A stretch of DNA of 64,000 nucleotides from Ianthella basta (taxonomy: Eukaryota > Porifera > Demospongiae > Verongiida > Ianthellidae). The DNA is taken from assembly GCA_964019415.1 (NCBI GenBank), contig OZ025880.1, forward strand, positions 5,472,585 through 5,536,584, read 5' to 3'. Both the position numbers and the translations under genes were made by a program. Under the pieces are notes generated by a model, which saw only the letters and a list, made by a program, of their open reading frames with translations, searched no databases and was not told the DNA's origin. Of the stretch, positions 12,901-24,321 are shown one piece after another (the first letter of the stretch is position 1; each line of letters opens with the position of its first letter).

Positions 12901-14466
12901 TAAATGGCAATCGTTACCAGTTAGTGTGCTATAATGTCCAGTACTTAACTACCAATAATTGACGAATTTACAACCTTTCAATTTTCCACAATACCAGGAT
13001 AGGAAATGGAATTATCATTACCTTTCCACACACTGTACCATAGCATTCAAACATAGCCTAATTAACTGGTAAATAAACTGCCCTCAGTGCAAAACTCACT
13101 TATATTACATTGCACAGTGACATGGGTTGTAGTTACAGCAAGAGAAAATGTCAAAACAAGCAGCTGCCAAACATACTTGTACTGAACACTGTATGCTGAC
13201 TTGCTGTTGCACTTATGCTTAGCAGTGCACCCTCACTACCCAAACAATAACAATAATAACCCACTACATATGTGGAATTATTAACACTAAGACCCTTACC
13301 TGTCAACTGTGGGCCCTTCAGTCTTATGATCGACAGCTGAATTTAACATCTGATTACAAGTTTCAACCGGCATCTCCTCACAGTTCAAAGGCTCGTCATT
13401 CTCACAGTGGAAATTAACATTTTGGTTCTTCTTGCCTATCTGGTAAGTTTGTTGCAACACTCCCAGGCATCCCAGCCGTACTTTGCTCCCTGGAAGAGTA
13501 CACACACACTTCCAAGCACATAAACAACATATGATCTACGTACATATCAGTCGTACTGGATTGCTCATCTTTTATGTGTATTGTTCCATTACCATTCCTC
13601 ACGGAGTCACCATGATTCTTTTCAAATCGTAAGTCTGCAGAGTTGAGTAAAGCCAATATGTAAACAATTCTATCCAGTTTGGGACGTGATCAGAGGTAAA
13701 TATAGCACATACATACATATGTACTCTTAAAAGCTGGAGCATACTAGTATGGTTATTCATGTGAAGAGCAGCATGTAGAGCCTTGTGGACCCAAATTTCT
13801 ATCTAATTAGTTCCATGTAGCTGCAAGGAAATTAGGAATGCATAGCGAACTTCATGGCAATGTGGTTCATCATGGTGTTGAGTTATTGTTGCTTGTTTCT
13901 ATGCTTTTTCTGCTGGCCATTCCTAAATCCCTTTTAATTCTAAAGGAATTTCTTAAACACTAGTTTGTACAGTTTTTGCATATCCAAAGGACTATGGTTA
14001 TATCAGATTGATACCAGCGCTGACTAATACCCCTTCCTTAAATTAGCTGAAGATTGTGCAGAGCATCGAGCACAGTTATGCCACTTTAGATGAAGCGGCC
14101 GCCGTGGAACGTACGGTATACCAGCACAACAAAATGGCGGCATTGGGTATCTTTAATACAGGGGGAGAACAAATTTCCTGCCCACTCCAGCGCTGTACTT
14201 TTTGGATTGCCACTGGCACTCAGATCCTAGTCCTTGACCTAGGCACATAAGTCCTCGTACACGACTTGGGTACAGGACTTGGATTTTCTTCCTCCAGCTC
14301 TAGCACCAATCCATTTATGTAGTAAGCCACTTTAACGGAATGCGATAATAATTTATGAACCATGCAATCATAGATGAAAACATAAACATTGCAAAACATA
14401 CTTAGTCTGATCCCTGATTTCGATTTATTCTTGACTTCTGAGCAAGTAATAGAAAGGGTATTTGCA
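6867..14466 (-). CDS. Protein kinase gene, copy A (split gene)
   Basis: Exons in transcript order: 14466-14402, about 13634-13550, 13489-13300, 12161-12074, 10938-10798, 10442-10298, 9881-9681, 9382-9186, 9036-8905, 8657-8574, 8496-8422, 7841-7751, 7602-7561 and, less surely, 6935-6867. From 12161 to 7751 the reading phases join exactly and every exon length equals that of copy B. Visible kinase landmarks are the Gly-loop, the alpha-[16 protein letters not shown] stretch, [30 protein letters not shown] and a subdomain XI-like [13 protein letters not shown]. The loop reads EKGGNGEL instead of GKGGNGEV, and DFG is DFD, so activity is doubtful. Further 5' exons are unknown; 19131-19430 is a candidate. 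The substrate cannot be told. Confidence 0.8.
7751..7841 (-). CDS. Kinase A exon: end of catalytic domain (subdomain XI-like)
   Basis: The 91-bp exon starts [20 protein letters not shown] and ends ENDLT. R-x-T-A-x-x-L-L-x-x-P-F is the usual closing motif of eukaryotic kinase domains. The exon joins in phase 0 to the preceding exon 8422-8496 through an AG acceptor. Copy B differs at only 3 of 30 residues. Confidence 0.75.
8422..8657 (-). CDS. Kinase A exons: C-lobe helices (84 bp and 75 bp)
   Basis: Two exons, 8657-8574 (begins [20 protein letters not shown]) and 8496-8422 (begins [20 protein letters not shown]), with a short intron between. Both are in phase 0 and multiples of three. They lie between the DIWSFG exon and the subdomain XI exon, where helices F to H of the C-lobe are expected. 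Each differs from copy B by one residue. Confidence 0.7.
8905..9036 (-). CDS. Kinase A exon: DIWSFG (subdomain IX)
   Basis: A 132-bp exon, phase 0 at both ends, containing [20 protein letters not shown]. The D-x-W-S-F-G motif stabilises the catalytic loop in active kinases. The 44 encoded residues are identical in copy B (30729-30860), the most conserved exon of the pair. Confidence 0.8.
9186..9382 (-). CDS. Kinase A exon: catalytic Asn, DFD motif, APE
   Basis: A 197-bp exon. It completes HRDIKA and continues [11 protein letters not shown], then [17 protein letters not shown], then [11 protein letters not shown] supplies the catalytic-loop asparagine, DFD occupies the position of the metal-binding DFG, and APE ends the activation segment. 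A Cys-rich insert (HTCTCPGGW) lies between the catalytic loop and DFD. It differs from copy B at 4 of 65 residues. Confidence 0.8.
9681..9881 (-). CDS. Kinase A exon: hinge to HRD catalytic loop
   Basis: A 201-bp exon beginning [20 protein letters not shown] and ending GLDYMHRQSVVHRDIK, split within the next codon. HRDIK carries the catalytic aspartate. The donor is GTGTGA and the acceptor TTGCAG. It differs from copy B at 5 of 66 residues. Confidence 0.8.
10298..10442 (-). CDS. Kinase A exon: alpha-C helix and beta-4/5
   Basis: A 145-bp exon starting [20 protein letters not shown] and ending [10 protein letters not shown]. The E in ES/EW is a candidate for the alpha-C glutamate that pairs with the beta-3 lysine, and MSHPNV is the usual turn after alpha-C. 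It differs from copy B at 3 of 48 residues. Confidence 0.75.
10582..10790. mobile_element. Small inverted-repeat element (MITE)
   Basis: The left end TTGAAATGGG...ACTGTTGAGCAATTTCA is matched, inverted, by TGAAATTGCTCAACAGT...CCCATTTCAA at the right end. It has no coding capacity. It lies in the intron between the Gly-loop and alpha-C exons of kinase A and is missing from the same intron of copy B. A related but more diverged pair of ends lies at about 12245-12385. Confidence 0.65.
10798..10938 (-). CDS. Kinase A exon: altered Gly-rich loop
   Basis: A 141-bp exon, 47 codons in phase 0. It starts TMTLFTKGAINSSVRQLMNR and has NVATFEKGGNGELVEAF followed by LIIKK. The glycine-rich loop of copy B (GKGGNGEV) is EKGGNGEL here: the first glycine is glutamate and the valine is leucine. 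The lysine pair at the end would supply the beta-3 ATP-contacting lysine. Twelve of 47 residues differ from copy B, far more than in the C-lobe exons. Confidence 0.75.
11507..11722 (+). pseudogene. Fragment of a Crypton/DUF3504-type element, N-terminal part
   Basis: This plus-strand frame includes LDNDDDTFKQYKQSFSV and then NTQKCLRLFNEWKDEG. It resembles the N-terminal frame at 41878-42105 ([20 protein letters not shown], then [15 protein letters not shown]). No recombinase domain follows, so it is a remnant. It lies in an intron of kinase A, in antisense to the gene, and not at the position of the larger copy in B. Confidence 0.55.
12074..12161 (-). CDS. Exon just upstream of the kinase Gly-loop (copy A)
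   Basis: An 88-bp exon that completes an Arg codon and then reads [20 protein letters not shown] followed by QWRDAVLHS, an amphipathic helix. It joins in phase 0 to the Gly-loop exon. Copy B (34810-34897) is the same length with 3 differences in 29 residues. Confidence 0.65.
12162..13299. other. Intron sequence, no gene recognised
   Basis: Intron of kinase A. It holds a diverged inverted-repeat element at about 12245-12385 and otherwise nothing I can identify. Confidence 0.4.
13300..13489 (-). CDS. Linker exon of kinase gene A
   Basis: A 190-bp exon reading SKVRLGCLGVLQQTYQIGKK at its start and ending PTVDR, with a TTCCAG acceptor and GTAAGG donor. Copy B (35989-36184) is homologous but strongly diverged ([17 protein letters not shown], ending LEVDR). 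The heptad-like hydrophobic spacing suggests a helical linker. The end phase fits exon 12074-12161. Confidence 0.55.
13805..14270. repeat. Direct repeat, first copy
   Basis: This segment resembles 15110-15615 in the same order and orientation: aaggaaattaggaatgca, then a tgttgagtta block, tttctatgctttttctgct, then acaaaatggcggcattgg and ttggattgccac. It may be an old mobile element inserted twice or a local duplication. No coding content was recognised. Confidence 0.6.
14402..14466 (-). CDS. 65-bp exon of kinase gene A
   Basis: The exon encodes ANTLSITCSEVKNKSKSGIRL and is bounded by an AAAG acceptor and GTATGT donor. Copy B has the same length at 40493-40557 ([21 protein letters not shown]). 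In copy B the preceding 47 bases form a very short GTGAGTG...TTTCACAG intron. The exon ends in phase 1. Confidence 0.5.
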
Positions 14467-15109
14467 CTTTGAAATAATGCAATCAATGAGAGAAGACATC
14501 TAATTACACTCACCATTTGGTAGCTTTCTCAAATCCAGTGTTAGTTGAAAAAGTGGTCTAAGACTTACAGTGTCCAGTAAACTGTCATCACAGATATCTG
14601 TCACAATCAATACAATTCAAGAGAAAGCACACACAAATGACATTACATGTGCAGACACTTTGCCCACTTTCTACTACTTTATAATCAATGGGATGCACAG
14701 CAGAGAACCTATTGTATCATTAAAAGCTATTAACACCAGACTTGATCAAGACCAAATAATTATATTCAAGTTACAATACTTAACATTGTGTGAACCTGAA
14801 GAACACTGTAGGGTCAGACTAGCCTGCTATTGGGTTGTCTGCAAGAATGCCAGCAGGCTAATCAGATTGTAGAAACAGGGATAGAAATCATGGAGTGAAA
14901 TAAAACAGTGTTCACTTTCCTGCTTGGTATGATATGTGACAGTATAACATTAACATTTCATTTATAAAAAACACAAAACAGACAAACAAGTCTAGAACTG
15001 TTCTGCAGGTGCATAAAAACTACTGATACATTTAGCGCTGAATAAAACAATTGAGACAATTCAGCTCCAGGTGAATGCATGGGACTAGCTAGCTAGCTAC
15101 AAATTTGTG

Positions 15110-15615
15110 TCCATGTAGATGTACAAGGAAATTAGGAATGCAGGGTGAACTCCATGGAAACGTGGCTTATCACGGTGTTGAGTTACTGTTGCATGTTTCT
15201 ATGCTTTTTCTGCTAGCCATTTCTAAATCCCTTATAATTCTAATGGAATTTTGATACATATATAGTTTTTATAGTTATAGTTTTTATATATACGTATATA
15301 GTTTGTACAGTTTTTGCATATCCAAAGAACTATAGCTACATTACATTAATAATTGTGCTAAGTAATATATACCCCTTCTGTAAATTAGATGAAGACTGTG
15401 CAGAACATTGAGCACAGTTATGCACTCTAGGTGAACTGGCTGCTGTGTTACCATAACGGTATACGTACATGCGAGCACAACAAAATGGCAGCATTGGGGT
15501 ATCTTAATATACGGGGAAGACAAATTTCCCACCCGCTCCAGTGCTGTACTTATTGGATTGCCACCGGCGCTCGGATATTTGCCCTTCACGTTCATACATA
15601 AGGCCTTGTACACAA
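15110..15615. repeat. Direct repeat, second copy
   Basis: Second copy of the segment at 13805-14270, with a TA-rich expansion near 15250-15300. It lies just beyond the upstream edge of the segmental duplication. Confidence 0.6.
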
Positions 15616-16213
15616 CTTGGGTCAGTAGCTGCGCTGTGTCATGCGCTAGGAGTGCAGGAATCCAACCAACCCTGTGAAGTGTGGAGAGAATGGAAACAAC
15701 AACCAACTTTGTTCCTGATTCAGAGTGGAGAACAATCTTCATTTGCACAGCAGGAGTCTCAGAATGTTTGGTTGCAGTAGACAGTGTGTGCGCTCACAAC
15801 ATAAGTGTTGAAGAACTGGGATTACAGCTATCTAGAGCGAGGTAGCTAGTTACAATGAAGCTATCAAGGAGACCGAAGCTTTGTGCGAAAGTGTGGACCA
15901 GAGTTTCATTGTGCACACAGCCCAAGCGAAATTATTCATCTGTAACCATGCAGCGCTTCAAGTGAGGTACCTACATACACACTCTTCCTGTCACAGTATG
16001 GCTAGCTGCGTGCTTGCTGATCTCTTCACATGCTCGCTGTATGTGCATTGCTAGTTTCCATAACCAGAATGGCATTCTGCTTTCATGCATTGCAGAGAGG
16101 TGCAAAAGTGCTTAATTTATTCACATCCTAAACAACTCATCTTGGGGTAAATTCTGAATATACATATGCAACATTATCTAACTGGTTGTACCAATTAGAT
16201 AATGCCCCATTAA

Positions 16214-16728
16214 GGGTGCGCTCACACGACGACCAAGAGCAACGTCCTTGCGACCATGGGAGCGTGTTACTGGGCAACAGAGAACACGTGACCTAAATGC
16301 GAGCAAATCGTGGCCTCACTACTACTAGCCGTGGACATCAGCAGGCGAGGGGGTTCACGATCATGGTGGTGAAGTCGCGGCGGCTAGCTGTCCTGCTACA
16401 TCATGTAGCGGTGTTGAGGAGATGCGTTGTCTCCCTATGTCTTATAGTCATGCTGTGGCCTTCCACTATCCTTTCTTCCGGGAGGCTTTGCTGAGGATTC
16501 GTCATCGTCGTCTGGTCTGCTGTCTCTTCATCCGACAGTTGCTAGTCAGGGAGGTTTTTGGGAATGTAATGCTCTCGGCAAGAGGAGGGACACTGCGTGA
16601 AAATCAAAGTACCCTGGCCACTTGCAGCGAGCGACACGCAGACGAACGCCATCTGAGCACTTCAGTGCTGCAACCAAACATCACCAAATGTGTAGTCGTG
16701 AATGTCAACACGTCGTGTGAGTGCACCC
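16214..16728. mobile_element. Non-autonomous DNA transposon, TAA target duplication
   Basis: The left end is GGGTGCGCTCACACGACG and the inverted right end GGGTGCACTCACACGACG, flanked on both sides by TAA (16211-16213 and 16729-16731). A 3-bp TWA duplication is typical of PIF/Harbinger elements. The 515-bp interior is GC-richer than its surroundings and encodes nothing recognisable. It sits directly against a Tc1-like transposase remnant. Confidence 0.7.
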
Positions 16729-16734
16729 TAACCC

Positions 16735-16908
16735 GCCAGTTGCCCTGACTGCAGCCCTATTGAGAACTTATGGCATGAACTGAAACATTTCATGAGAACA
16801 GGTAAGCCACGTAACAAGGATGAGCTAATCCAAGGGATGACCTTCTGGGGAACAGTTACAAGAGAGAAATGCTGCCGATACATAGATCATTTAGAAAGGT
16901 CATTCTAA
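16735..16908 (+). pseudogene. Tc1-like transposase, C-terminal fragment
   Basis: The frame contains CPDCSPIENLWHELKHFMRT, then GKPRNKDELIQGMTFW and CCRYIDHLERSF, then TAA. The P-D-x-x-P-I-E-N-L-W-x-E-L-K block surrounds the last catalytic acidic residue of Tc1/mariner transposases. The upstream part is missing, replaced by the inserted element at 16214-16728. Confidence 0.7.
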
Positions 16909-17594
16909 AAGTACTGGAAGTTAATAGAGAAGCAACAGGATACTAGGAGTGGGATTGATGAAACGGCTTCCAAATCCTTGACTTAATCTTCAGTGTAACA
17001 GACTCGCCGATCTTTAGACTTCCTTTTGCGCTCTAATCCCTCTGTAACTTTGAAATCAATTCCAGGTACTCCTTGTTGTTGTAGTGCACCAATCCATTGT
17101 CGTGGTACTTAATGATGATCTTGTCCATTTTCTCAAACTCGTTGCAGTGTCTCCAAGCTGTAGCGTCTTCAAGCATCCCATGTGGTAGCGTCTTCTAGCG
17201 TCACCAAGTCATAGAGTTTCAAATTGTCTGCGTTGTCTCCAAATGTTGCTGCGTAAACGGTGAACCCTATTTTATATAATAATACTTTGTGCAGGTGAAC
17301 AATACAGGTAAAAAAGAGGAAACCATTATCAGTTACCAGTTAACTGCTAACCATCAACTGGAAATATTCACAGATAAACAAGCAATATCGTCGAAGAGAG
17401 TTAACCGGCAAACAGAATTATCGTAATGTTCTCTATGCACCATAAGATATGGTCACTGTGCAGTATGGGATTACTTATTAGTCTAGTACATAATCTGTTG
17501 TATATGTAAACCGTGCTGTCAGTTTCTACCACAGCTGTGCCTTCAAAATTGCTAACTATGCTACAACAAAGTAGGGAAAATGACAAGCAGAGAA

Positions 17595-18423
<829 letters not shown>

Positions 18424-19130
18424 CGAAAGTGTCTGTCTGTGTGTGTGTGTCCAGGATATGCACACACGTTTCTTGCTCCATAGAGAGATGTTATCATAAC
18501 TGACAAACAAACAACACATTTCATTTGTACACACATACTATAATTGCCTGTCTCTTCTTTTACTCTTCCGTCTACTTCAATCCCTAACAATGCAGAGAAC
18601 AAGGAACATAACACATGTACACTAGTGTATTCCAGATAGAGTTGACTGGGTAGAGTACAGAATACAAAACTAGTACAGTACATGTAAACCAATGGTGTAC
18701 TATAGTGAAACATACTGCCACACCACAATCCACTTCTGGCACTGGTACTATGTCCTCAATAAGTATGTTATACCTTGGTGGAAAGTAGCATACATCACAT
18801 AAATCACATTCTTTGTGGCTCAGCAGCTCTCCCTTAACTATTTGTGAAGGTGTAACAGTCCAAACAGCTTTGACAATTGCTAATGATGCAGCATCAACTA
18901 ACTAGCCCCTCAGAACTCTCCTTTGGACCACCCACTTTACCACTCAAGTCTGGTTGACCTCCCAACATGCATAATTATACATACTGCCTATGAAGCATCA
19001 TACTAACTATACCTGCACAAAGCCAGCATAGTGCACACGGGGAATGTCACCCTACAACTAACAATCCAGTTTTCTGCATGTGTACATTCTCCAATTTCTA
19101 AATATCACGATTGATGTTGCACATGCATAC
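18424..19130. other. No gene recognised
   Basis: Nothing supportable in this stretch apart from short TG-rich runs. Confidence 0.4.
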
Positions 19131-19430
19131 CTCGAAGCATAAATGAGTGCTCTGTATCCCTAGGCCCATATCTGGGCAAGGAAAGCACTGAACAATTCTC
19201 TTTATGACCAGTACTGGGAGAGTTTGCAATAAGCTTTTGAGAAAGTCCTTCAGGTAGTCTTCCTTCAGGTAATTTAACTACATTAACTCTGTTGTAATCT
19301 GACTGCCGCTGTAGCATGTGTTTTGATGGTGAGCATCCCAGTCTAGGACTGCCACGTTTACTAGGTATTACGCCATCAAATCCTTCTTGATCCTTGATGT
19401 TTGTGTTCTTTCCTAACAACATTGCATGTC
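19131..19430 (-). CDS. 300-bp exon encoding a disordered linker
   Basis: A minus-strand frame between CCTACAG and GTATGC splice signals, phase 1 in and out, is open for its full 300 bp. It includes GKNTNIKDQEGFDGVIPSKR, then VKLPEGRLPEGLSQKLIANS. It is basic and rich in S, P and G, without a recognised domain. The strand and position suit a 5' exon of kinase gene A, but the joining exons between 15 and 19 kb were not found. It could be a separate gene. Confidence 0.45.
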
Positions 19431-21746
19431 CTGTAGGAATGACAGACGTACAACATACACATGGTCAACGTTAGTCTAATGCATGCAATTAGTCCTTGTG
19501 AAATCTCCTACATGTATCACCTTCTAGAATGATAAAATGAAGTTGTCCTAGCTGCAAGAACACCAGGTTCAGTATTAAAATTTCTTTTATTCATCAAGAC
19601 AATCCCACTAGAGGTTAGTGGTAGTTGTATTCAGCATGTGCAGTTCAGACAGTTGGCAATACTTGTTGCAGGCTGGTAGGCATAATATCCAGTGATTTCC
19701 AAAAACAAGCTTCAGGATGCATAACATGCAGATGGGGGTTACACGCACATGTGTGTAAATAAACGGCAAACATGACATCTAACGTGGGATCATGTCACAT
19801 CCAGCCGATACATGACCGATAAACGTATGGTCAGATGAAAGTCAATATTAAACTTTCAAAAGGAAAAAAATAATGGTGGAGGAGGGTCTTGGAACGAGAC
19901 AAGATGGCGTTATCATTACGGATCTATTTCCGCGCAGCCGGCAGCTCCAGTTTCCCGGCTCTGCTTGGGGAGGCGGTAGGGCACAACATGCGATTTTGAC
20001 GTCTAAAGGCTAGTTCTATGTGGCGGTGCCAACACAACAACCGGCTTGTTCTCTGGTTGTTAAAGACCAAGCTTCTCTTTATCCTACTCCAACAAACCAG
20101 GCTTTAGAGTTGGACAGGTTGAACAAGCATAAAACCAGTACAAAGACGTCCTAAGCTCCCTCACAAAATATTGCATTAAAATAGACATCTTAATATAATA
20201 AATGTAAGTAAACGCACATTTTCGTTGTTCGGGATAATCTCCTTCAATTCTGGACGAAACGTCATGAAACTTGGTAGGATTATGAGGAGGCGTGCTGTGA
20301 GTAACCTCGCCGAGCCGAAAATTGGTTTAAGGTCATTCTGTCCGAGTTCTTGCCACTTTTACAGTCACCGCCATATCTAAGAGATAGGGAAAAGATCGCG
20401 TCTCGTTGTGCACAAACTCCTCCTTCAATTTTTCACCAATCTTCACCAAACTAATAGTAGTGGATGGTTTGCTAGGTTGGTCCAGCCATAATACCATCTT
20501 CCACCTCCCCCGACAAAATTCCACTGGGGCAAGCCTGACTAGAGTGGTGCCACCATCGATAGCTAGAGGCAATTTCGCAGTACAATTTGTAGTGAAATCC
20601 TATACTCCTTCCCTGTTATCACAAATAATTATTACGAAGTGGCTATTGGTCCGGCAGCTAGTTCAGCAGAATAGTATAAAACAACACTGTAGGTTGCGAT
20701 ATTATATCCTGTATAAATTATTTAGTACTAGGGTTAGGGTTAAACTCTATATATAATTTGGTAGAGCTCAAATCCTTTGTTCGCAAACTCCTCACGCAGT
20801 TTGCACGCGATCGACGCGAAACTCGGGATCATTACAGAGCACTGCATGGTGATGGTTATGGGGGGGTAGACGGAAGATGATTCGCTGCGCCTGCGAAGAG
20901 CGCCGCACGTTTTCCCTCCGTTACGGAAAATGACGCCATGTTTTTCGTCCGTTTACGGTCTGCGTATACGGGATTCCGGTTACTTAACCTTTTCAAACGC
21001 GGCACCATGCCAAAGGGAGAGCGTTCGCGCTCTGCCATGCTACAGCGCTGCAGCTAACACTATCTATGGCACCATACTGATGTAAATCAGATGCAATATG
21101 AGACTAAAATGCGGCAACATGGGAAACCTCTTCCTTCTGTGAAACAACAGAGCTGTAGCCAACACTATCTATGGCACCATTCTGATATACATCAGCTACA
21201 ATATGAGTCTACAATGCAGCAACATCATAGACCTCTTTCTTCTGTGAGCATGTTGCTGCTTTTGCATCAAGTCAATGATAGCTAACAATCTGTAGGCAAC
21301 ATTTTGCACCTTCTACCCACCGTTGTATATCTGTGTGGGCACATCAAGTATTGGAGCCTAAGTACACTCAGGTGAGCAACATGTCTTGATGGTTTTGGAC
21401 AGTACATGCATGGTACTGTTCCAAGCCAAAGTGGGATATAATAGCTCAATCAGTGACTTTTCATCACACTTTGACCTGGCACAGTACCATGCATGACCTA
21501 TCCAAACCCATCTTATGCCCACATACATTGTTCTTCAGTTCCATTTTTGATGTCATATCCATTGTCAGTGCATGCATGATTCCACTTATTCTGAGTGATT
21601 CTCTGTCCACATCATGCTACACACAGCATTGCCTGCAACATGCATGCATAGCTATGAATGCAGCCTACTGGCTGGCATACCCACACAATCATAAGCCACA
21701 CTGTCATGGAGTAGCTATTGTGCAGCAGCCGTCGTGGGGGCGCCAG
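19431..21746. other. No gene recognised; CpG-containing stretch
   Basis: This holds GC-richer patches (about 19890-20000 and 20870-21060) with many CpG and several open but unsupported frames. Near 20730-20745 is a short TTAGGGTTAGGG-like run. Two related segments at about 21040-21130 and 21130-21240 share a ctatggcacca...caatatgag block, suggesting a small tandem duplication. No exon is supported. Confidence 0.35.
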
Positions 21747-21781
21747 AGCAGGGAAGCCCGCCGAAGGCGGGCTTTCCTGCT
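21747..21781. repeat. GC hairpin with GAA loop
   Basis: An almost perfect inverted repeat, with arm AGCAGGGAAGCCCGCC, loop gaa, and the complementary arm with one mismatch. It has the same GAA-loop style as the larger palindromes elsewhere in the window. Confidence 0.7.
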
Positions 21782-21889
21782 AGTTTTATATAATTTTGCT
21801 GAGCCGGCTGCCGGATCAATAGCCATGGGGTAATTATTAGTACATGAGTTCAGCCTTTTATGATTTAAGACCTTCCGTCATGGACAGGA

Positions 21890-22275
21890 AGGACGTAGGG
21901 TCAGGTGCATTATCCGGACCAAGACAAGTTTTGCAATTGTGATGTCCTTGGGCATCATGACAACTTAACTTAGTTTGGGTACCTCTACAACAGCTTAGCT
22001 TTGGGCGCTCGCTACAACAACTTAGCCTTGGGCGCTAGCTACAACAACTTAGCCTTGGGCGCTAGCTACAACAACTTAGCCTTGGGCGCTAGCTACAACA
22101 ACTTAGCCTTGGGCGCTAGCTACAACAACTTAGCTTTGGGCGCTAGCTACAACTTAGCCTTGGGCGCTAGCTACAGTTAGGTTTAGGGTTAGGATTAAAA
22201 TTACGGTTATGTTCTTATGACTTCACAGTTGCAAAATTAACCTTGGTCCGGATAATGCACCTGATCCAGGACGTA
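21890..22275. mobile_element. hAT-like MITE with 8-bp target duplication
   Basis: The element spans 21898-22267. Its left end GGGTCAGGTGCATTATCCGG is matched inverted by GGATCAGGTGCATTATCCGG at the right, and similarity extends inward about 45 bases. AGGACGTA flanks it exactly at 21890-21897 and 22268-22275. Eight-base duplications are typical of hAT and some related superfamilies. There is no coding region; the interior is a 27-bp minisatellite. Confidence 0.85.
21985..22172. repeat. 27-bp minisatellite inside the MITE
   Basis: About seven tandem copies of ctacaacaacttagccttgg followed by gcgctag. Variants carry tttggg or a 6-base deletion. It lies wholly between the inverted ends of the element at 21898-22267. 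Confidence 0.9.
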
Positions 22276-24240
22276 ACACCTCACGCAACACGCGCACCGA
22301 GCCTTTCTTGCCAGGACATAGATTGGCACGACACACTGACTAGCCCCATCCGTCCTGTTCTGGACCTGTAGCACACATTCTCGAACTCAGAGCTTCCGAT
22401 AGAGGACAGACGGTCTAGATCTGGCTTGCATGGCTTACGGCTACACCACACTATTCTAGTCGCTACCCCTTATAAGCGTACCTCCTTACCTACCTTCTCC
22501 GAACTCGCCTGACCAGCGATTGACCCAATTTTGCTGACGTTACACTTTATGCTCCATTAATGATATTCATATGAGTGGATTTCAGACAGCCAGCGGGTAG
22601 TCTTAATCATATCATTGTCTACAAACTATAGTACAGCTGCATGCATAATTATGCTAGCTATAATTACCTGCAGCATGCAAATGTGAACATGATCATACAT
22701 CGATATTATAGTGACATCATTTCCACAGAAATCCAAACAGTGATCTAAGGGCAATGGGTTAAAAATCAAACCACGGCGGCACGAATTGAAAGTGTGAACG
22801 GCTGTGTTAGGTGAATCCCATGACCATGCACCCATGATATGATGACAGACCCTTTGCCTCCATCAATGTGTCATGATCGTGTCACTCCCCTCAAGCTCTT
22901 CAGTTGTAGCTCCCTCAGCAGGGAGACACCTGCAGAGGTGTAGGATAGGAGGAAAACAGGAATACAAGCATACATGTAATACAATATCTCTCTAACATGC
23001 ACAATGAAATGTGGTAAAATTTGGGTTTATAACCCATTCAACCCACTCCTGTTCACATACACTGTTTGTGTGGTGTCAGGTACACATGCAATAAGTGAAC
23101 ATGGCTACACAAGCTCCTTGCCTGGTCTCTGCCACAGTGTAAGGTGTGTGAGTCTGGATGCTGCTTGCCCAGTGCAGTGACGAGGAGCGGAACTCCCCAA
23201 ATAGGCCTTCCAGCATAGTAATAAGCTGCCAGCAATTTGTCAACTTTATGCAGAATTAGGTACCAACTTTCATGTACATGTACGTACATATTTAGGTGTA
23301 ATCTGGGCAAGCTGAATACAAAACACATTCTTGTCAGTGATCCTTTCACTTTTCTCATGGTACGATGAGGACATGGCCTCACACCAGGTGACGTTTGTTT
23401 TGTTTATTCATTCATCTCCTACCAGAATACTAGATTAAATACCACCTTGGTTCAGGAATTAGAAGCACTACACAACTGGATACCCACCCTTTGGGTGGAT
23501 TTCCAGTGTGTCGTCTGTAAATTGAGCAATTGATAAAAAAGTCTAATTTTAATTGGGAGGAATCCATAGTCTCTCTCTCTGTAAAACTCCATGGAAACAG
23601 AATTTTCTTATGCCAACTCATATTTTCTACAGGAGTCCAGTGGAGAAGGTGCCAGCACCTTAGGTCACTCCCATATTGCTGTGATGTAGCCTTCCAAGTT
23701 TGATATATGTAGAATAGCGAAACATTGAAGCAGGAGTTTGCGTTCAACCAAACTGCAGTCTTTACCCTATCTCTTAGATATGGTGGAGACCATAAATAGG
23801 CAAGAACGCAGCTGTAGTAACTTTAGCTACCCTCACAATGCCTCCATGCCCTTTTACAGTGGAAGAGAATGCCATTTACTTGGAGCATTCTGTAAACTGA
23901 AGCATTAACTGTATATTGTAACATCCTGTACGTAAACATGTCCATGTGTGTCGATGTGTGGGCATGTGTGCATTGAACTATATATGTGAAGGTCACGTGT
24001 CACTCTTCACTGCCTCTACTGACCTCTGCTATGTTGTTTGTGGTACCGTCTTATCCAAGCATTCAACAGCAGGTTGTAGTAGCGCTGCAGAGCACAAAAC
24101 AGAGTTGCCAGTATTACAGCAACATGCAACATTAGCACATGTGTGTACAGCAAACACGAAGGGAGCACACCTGCATGCCCATCTGCACACACATTGGACA
24201 ACCGTATAATTATGTATGTAAAATTTAATGTACATGATAC
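22276..24240. other. No firm gene
   Basis: A minus-strand frame at about 23120-23260 (includes VDKLLAAYYYAGRPIWGVPL) looks protein-like, but I see no clear splice boundaries or family. A palindrome, ACTGGATACCCACCC...GGGTGGATTTCCAGT, lies near 23476-23509. Confidence 0.3.
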
Positions 24241-24321
24241 CAGCTGGTCCTCAACCAACTTGAGGTACTTGAGTGACAAAGGAGAAGGGAATATCCTGAT
24301 CAGCTCACCACACCTCCTCAC
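24241..24321 (-). CDS. TTLL-like exon with RIFP motif (copy B)
   Basis: An 81-bp exon, phase 0, beginning VRRCGELIRIFPSPLSLKYL and ending KLVEDQL. RIFP preceded by a charged segment is a conserved spot after the catalytic core in TTLL proteins. It lies downstream of the other TTLL fragments in the expected order. The phase of the preceding candidate exon (24549-24600) does not match, in keeping with a decayed gene or a missing small exon. Confidence 0.4.

Larger units (their letters stand above)
1930..15080. repeat. Segmental duplication, copy A (about 13 kb)
   Basis: This stretch is collinear with about 25055-41135 in the same orientation. Anchors are: TTLL exon 2495-2564 with 25717-25790; intron near 6200 with 27790; kinase exons 7751-10938 with 29355-33044; exon 12074-12161 with 34810-34897; exon 14402-14466 with 40493-40557; and intron near 14940-15060 with 40985-41110. 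Length differences come mainly from mobile elements inserted separately in each copy. The ends are approximate, read where visible similarity stops. Confidence 0.85.

Noticed and set aside
20333-20756. 79-codon minus frame and 116-codon plus frame in a CpG-rich area
   Set aside because: No splice signals, family motif or duplicate to support either.
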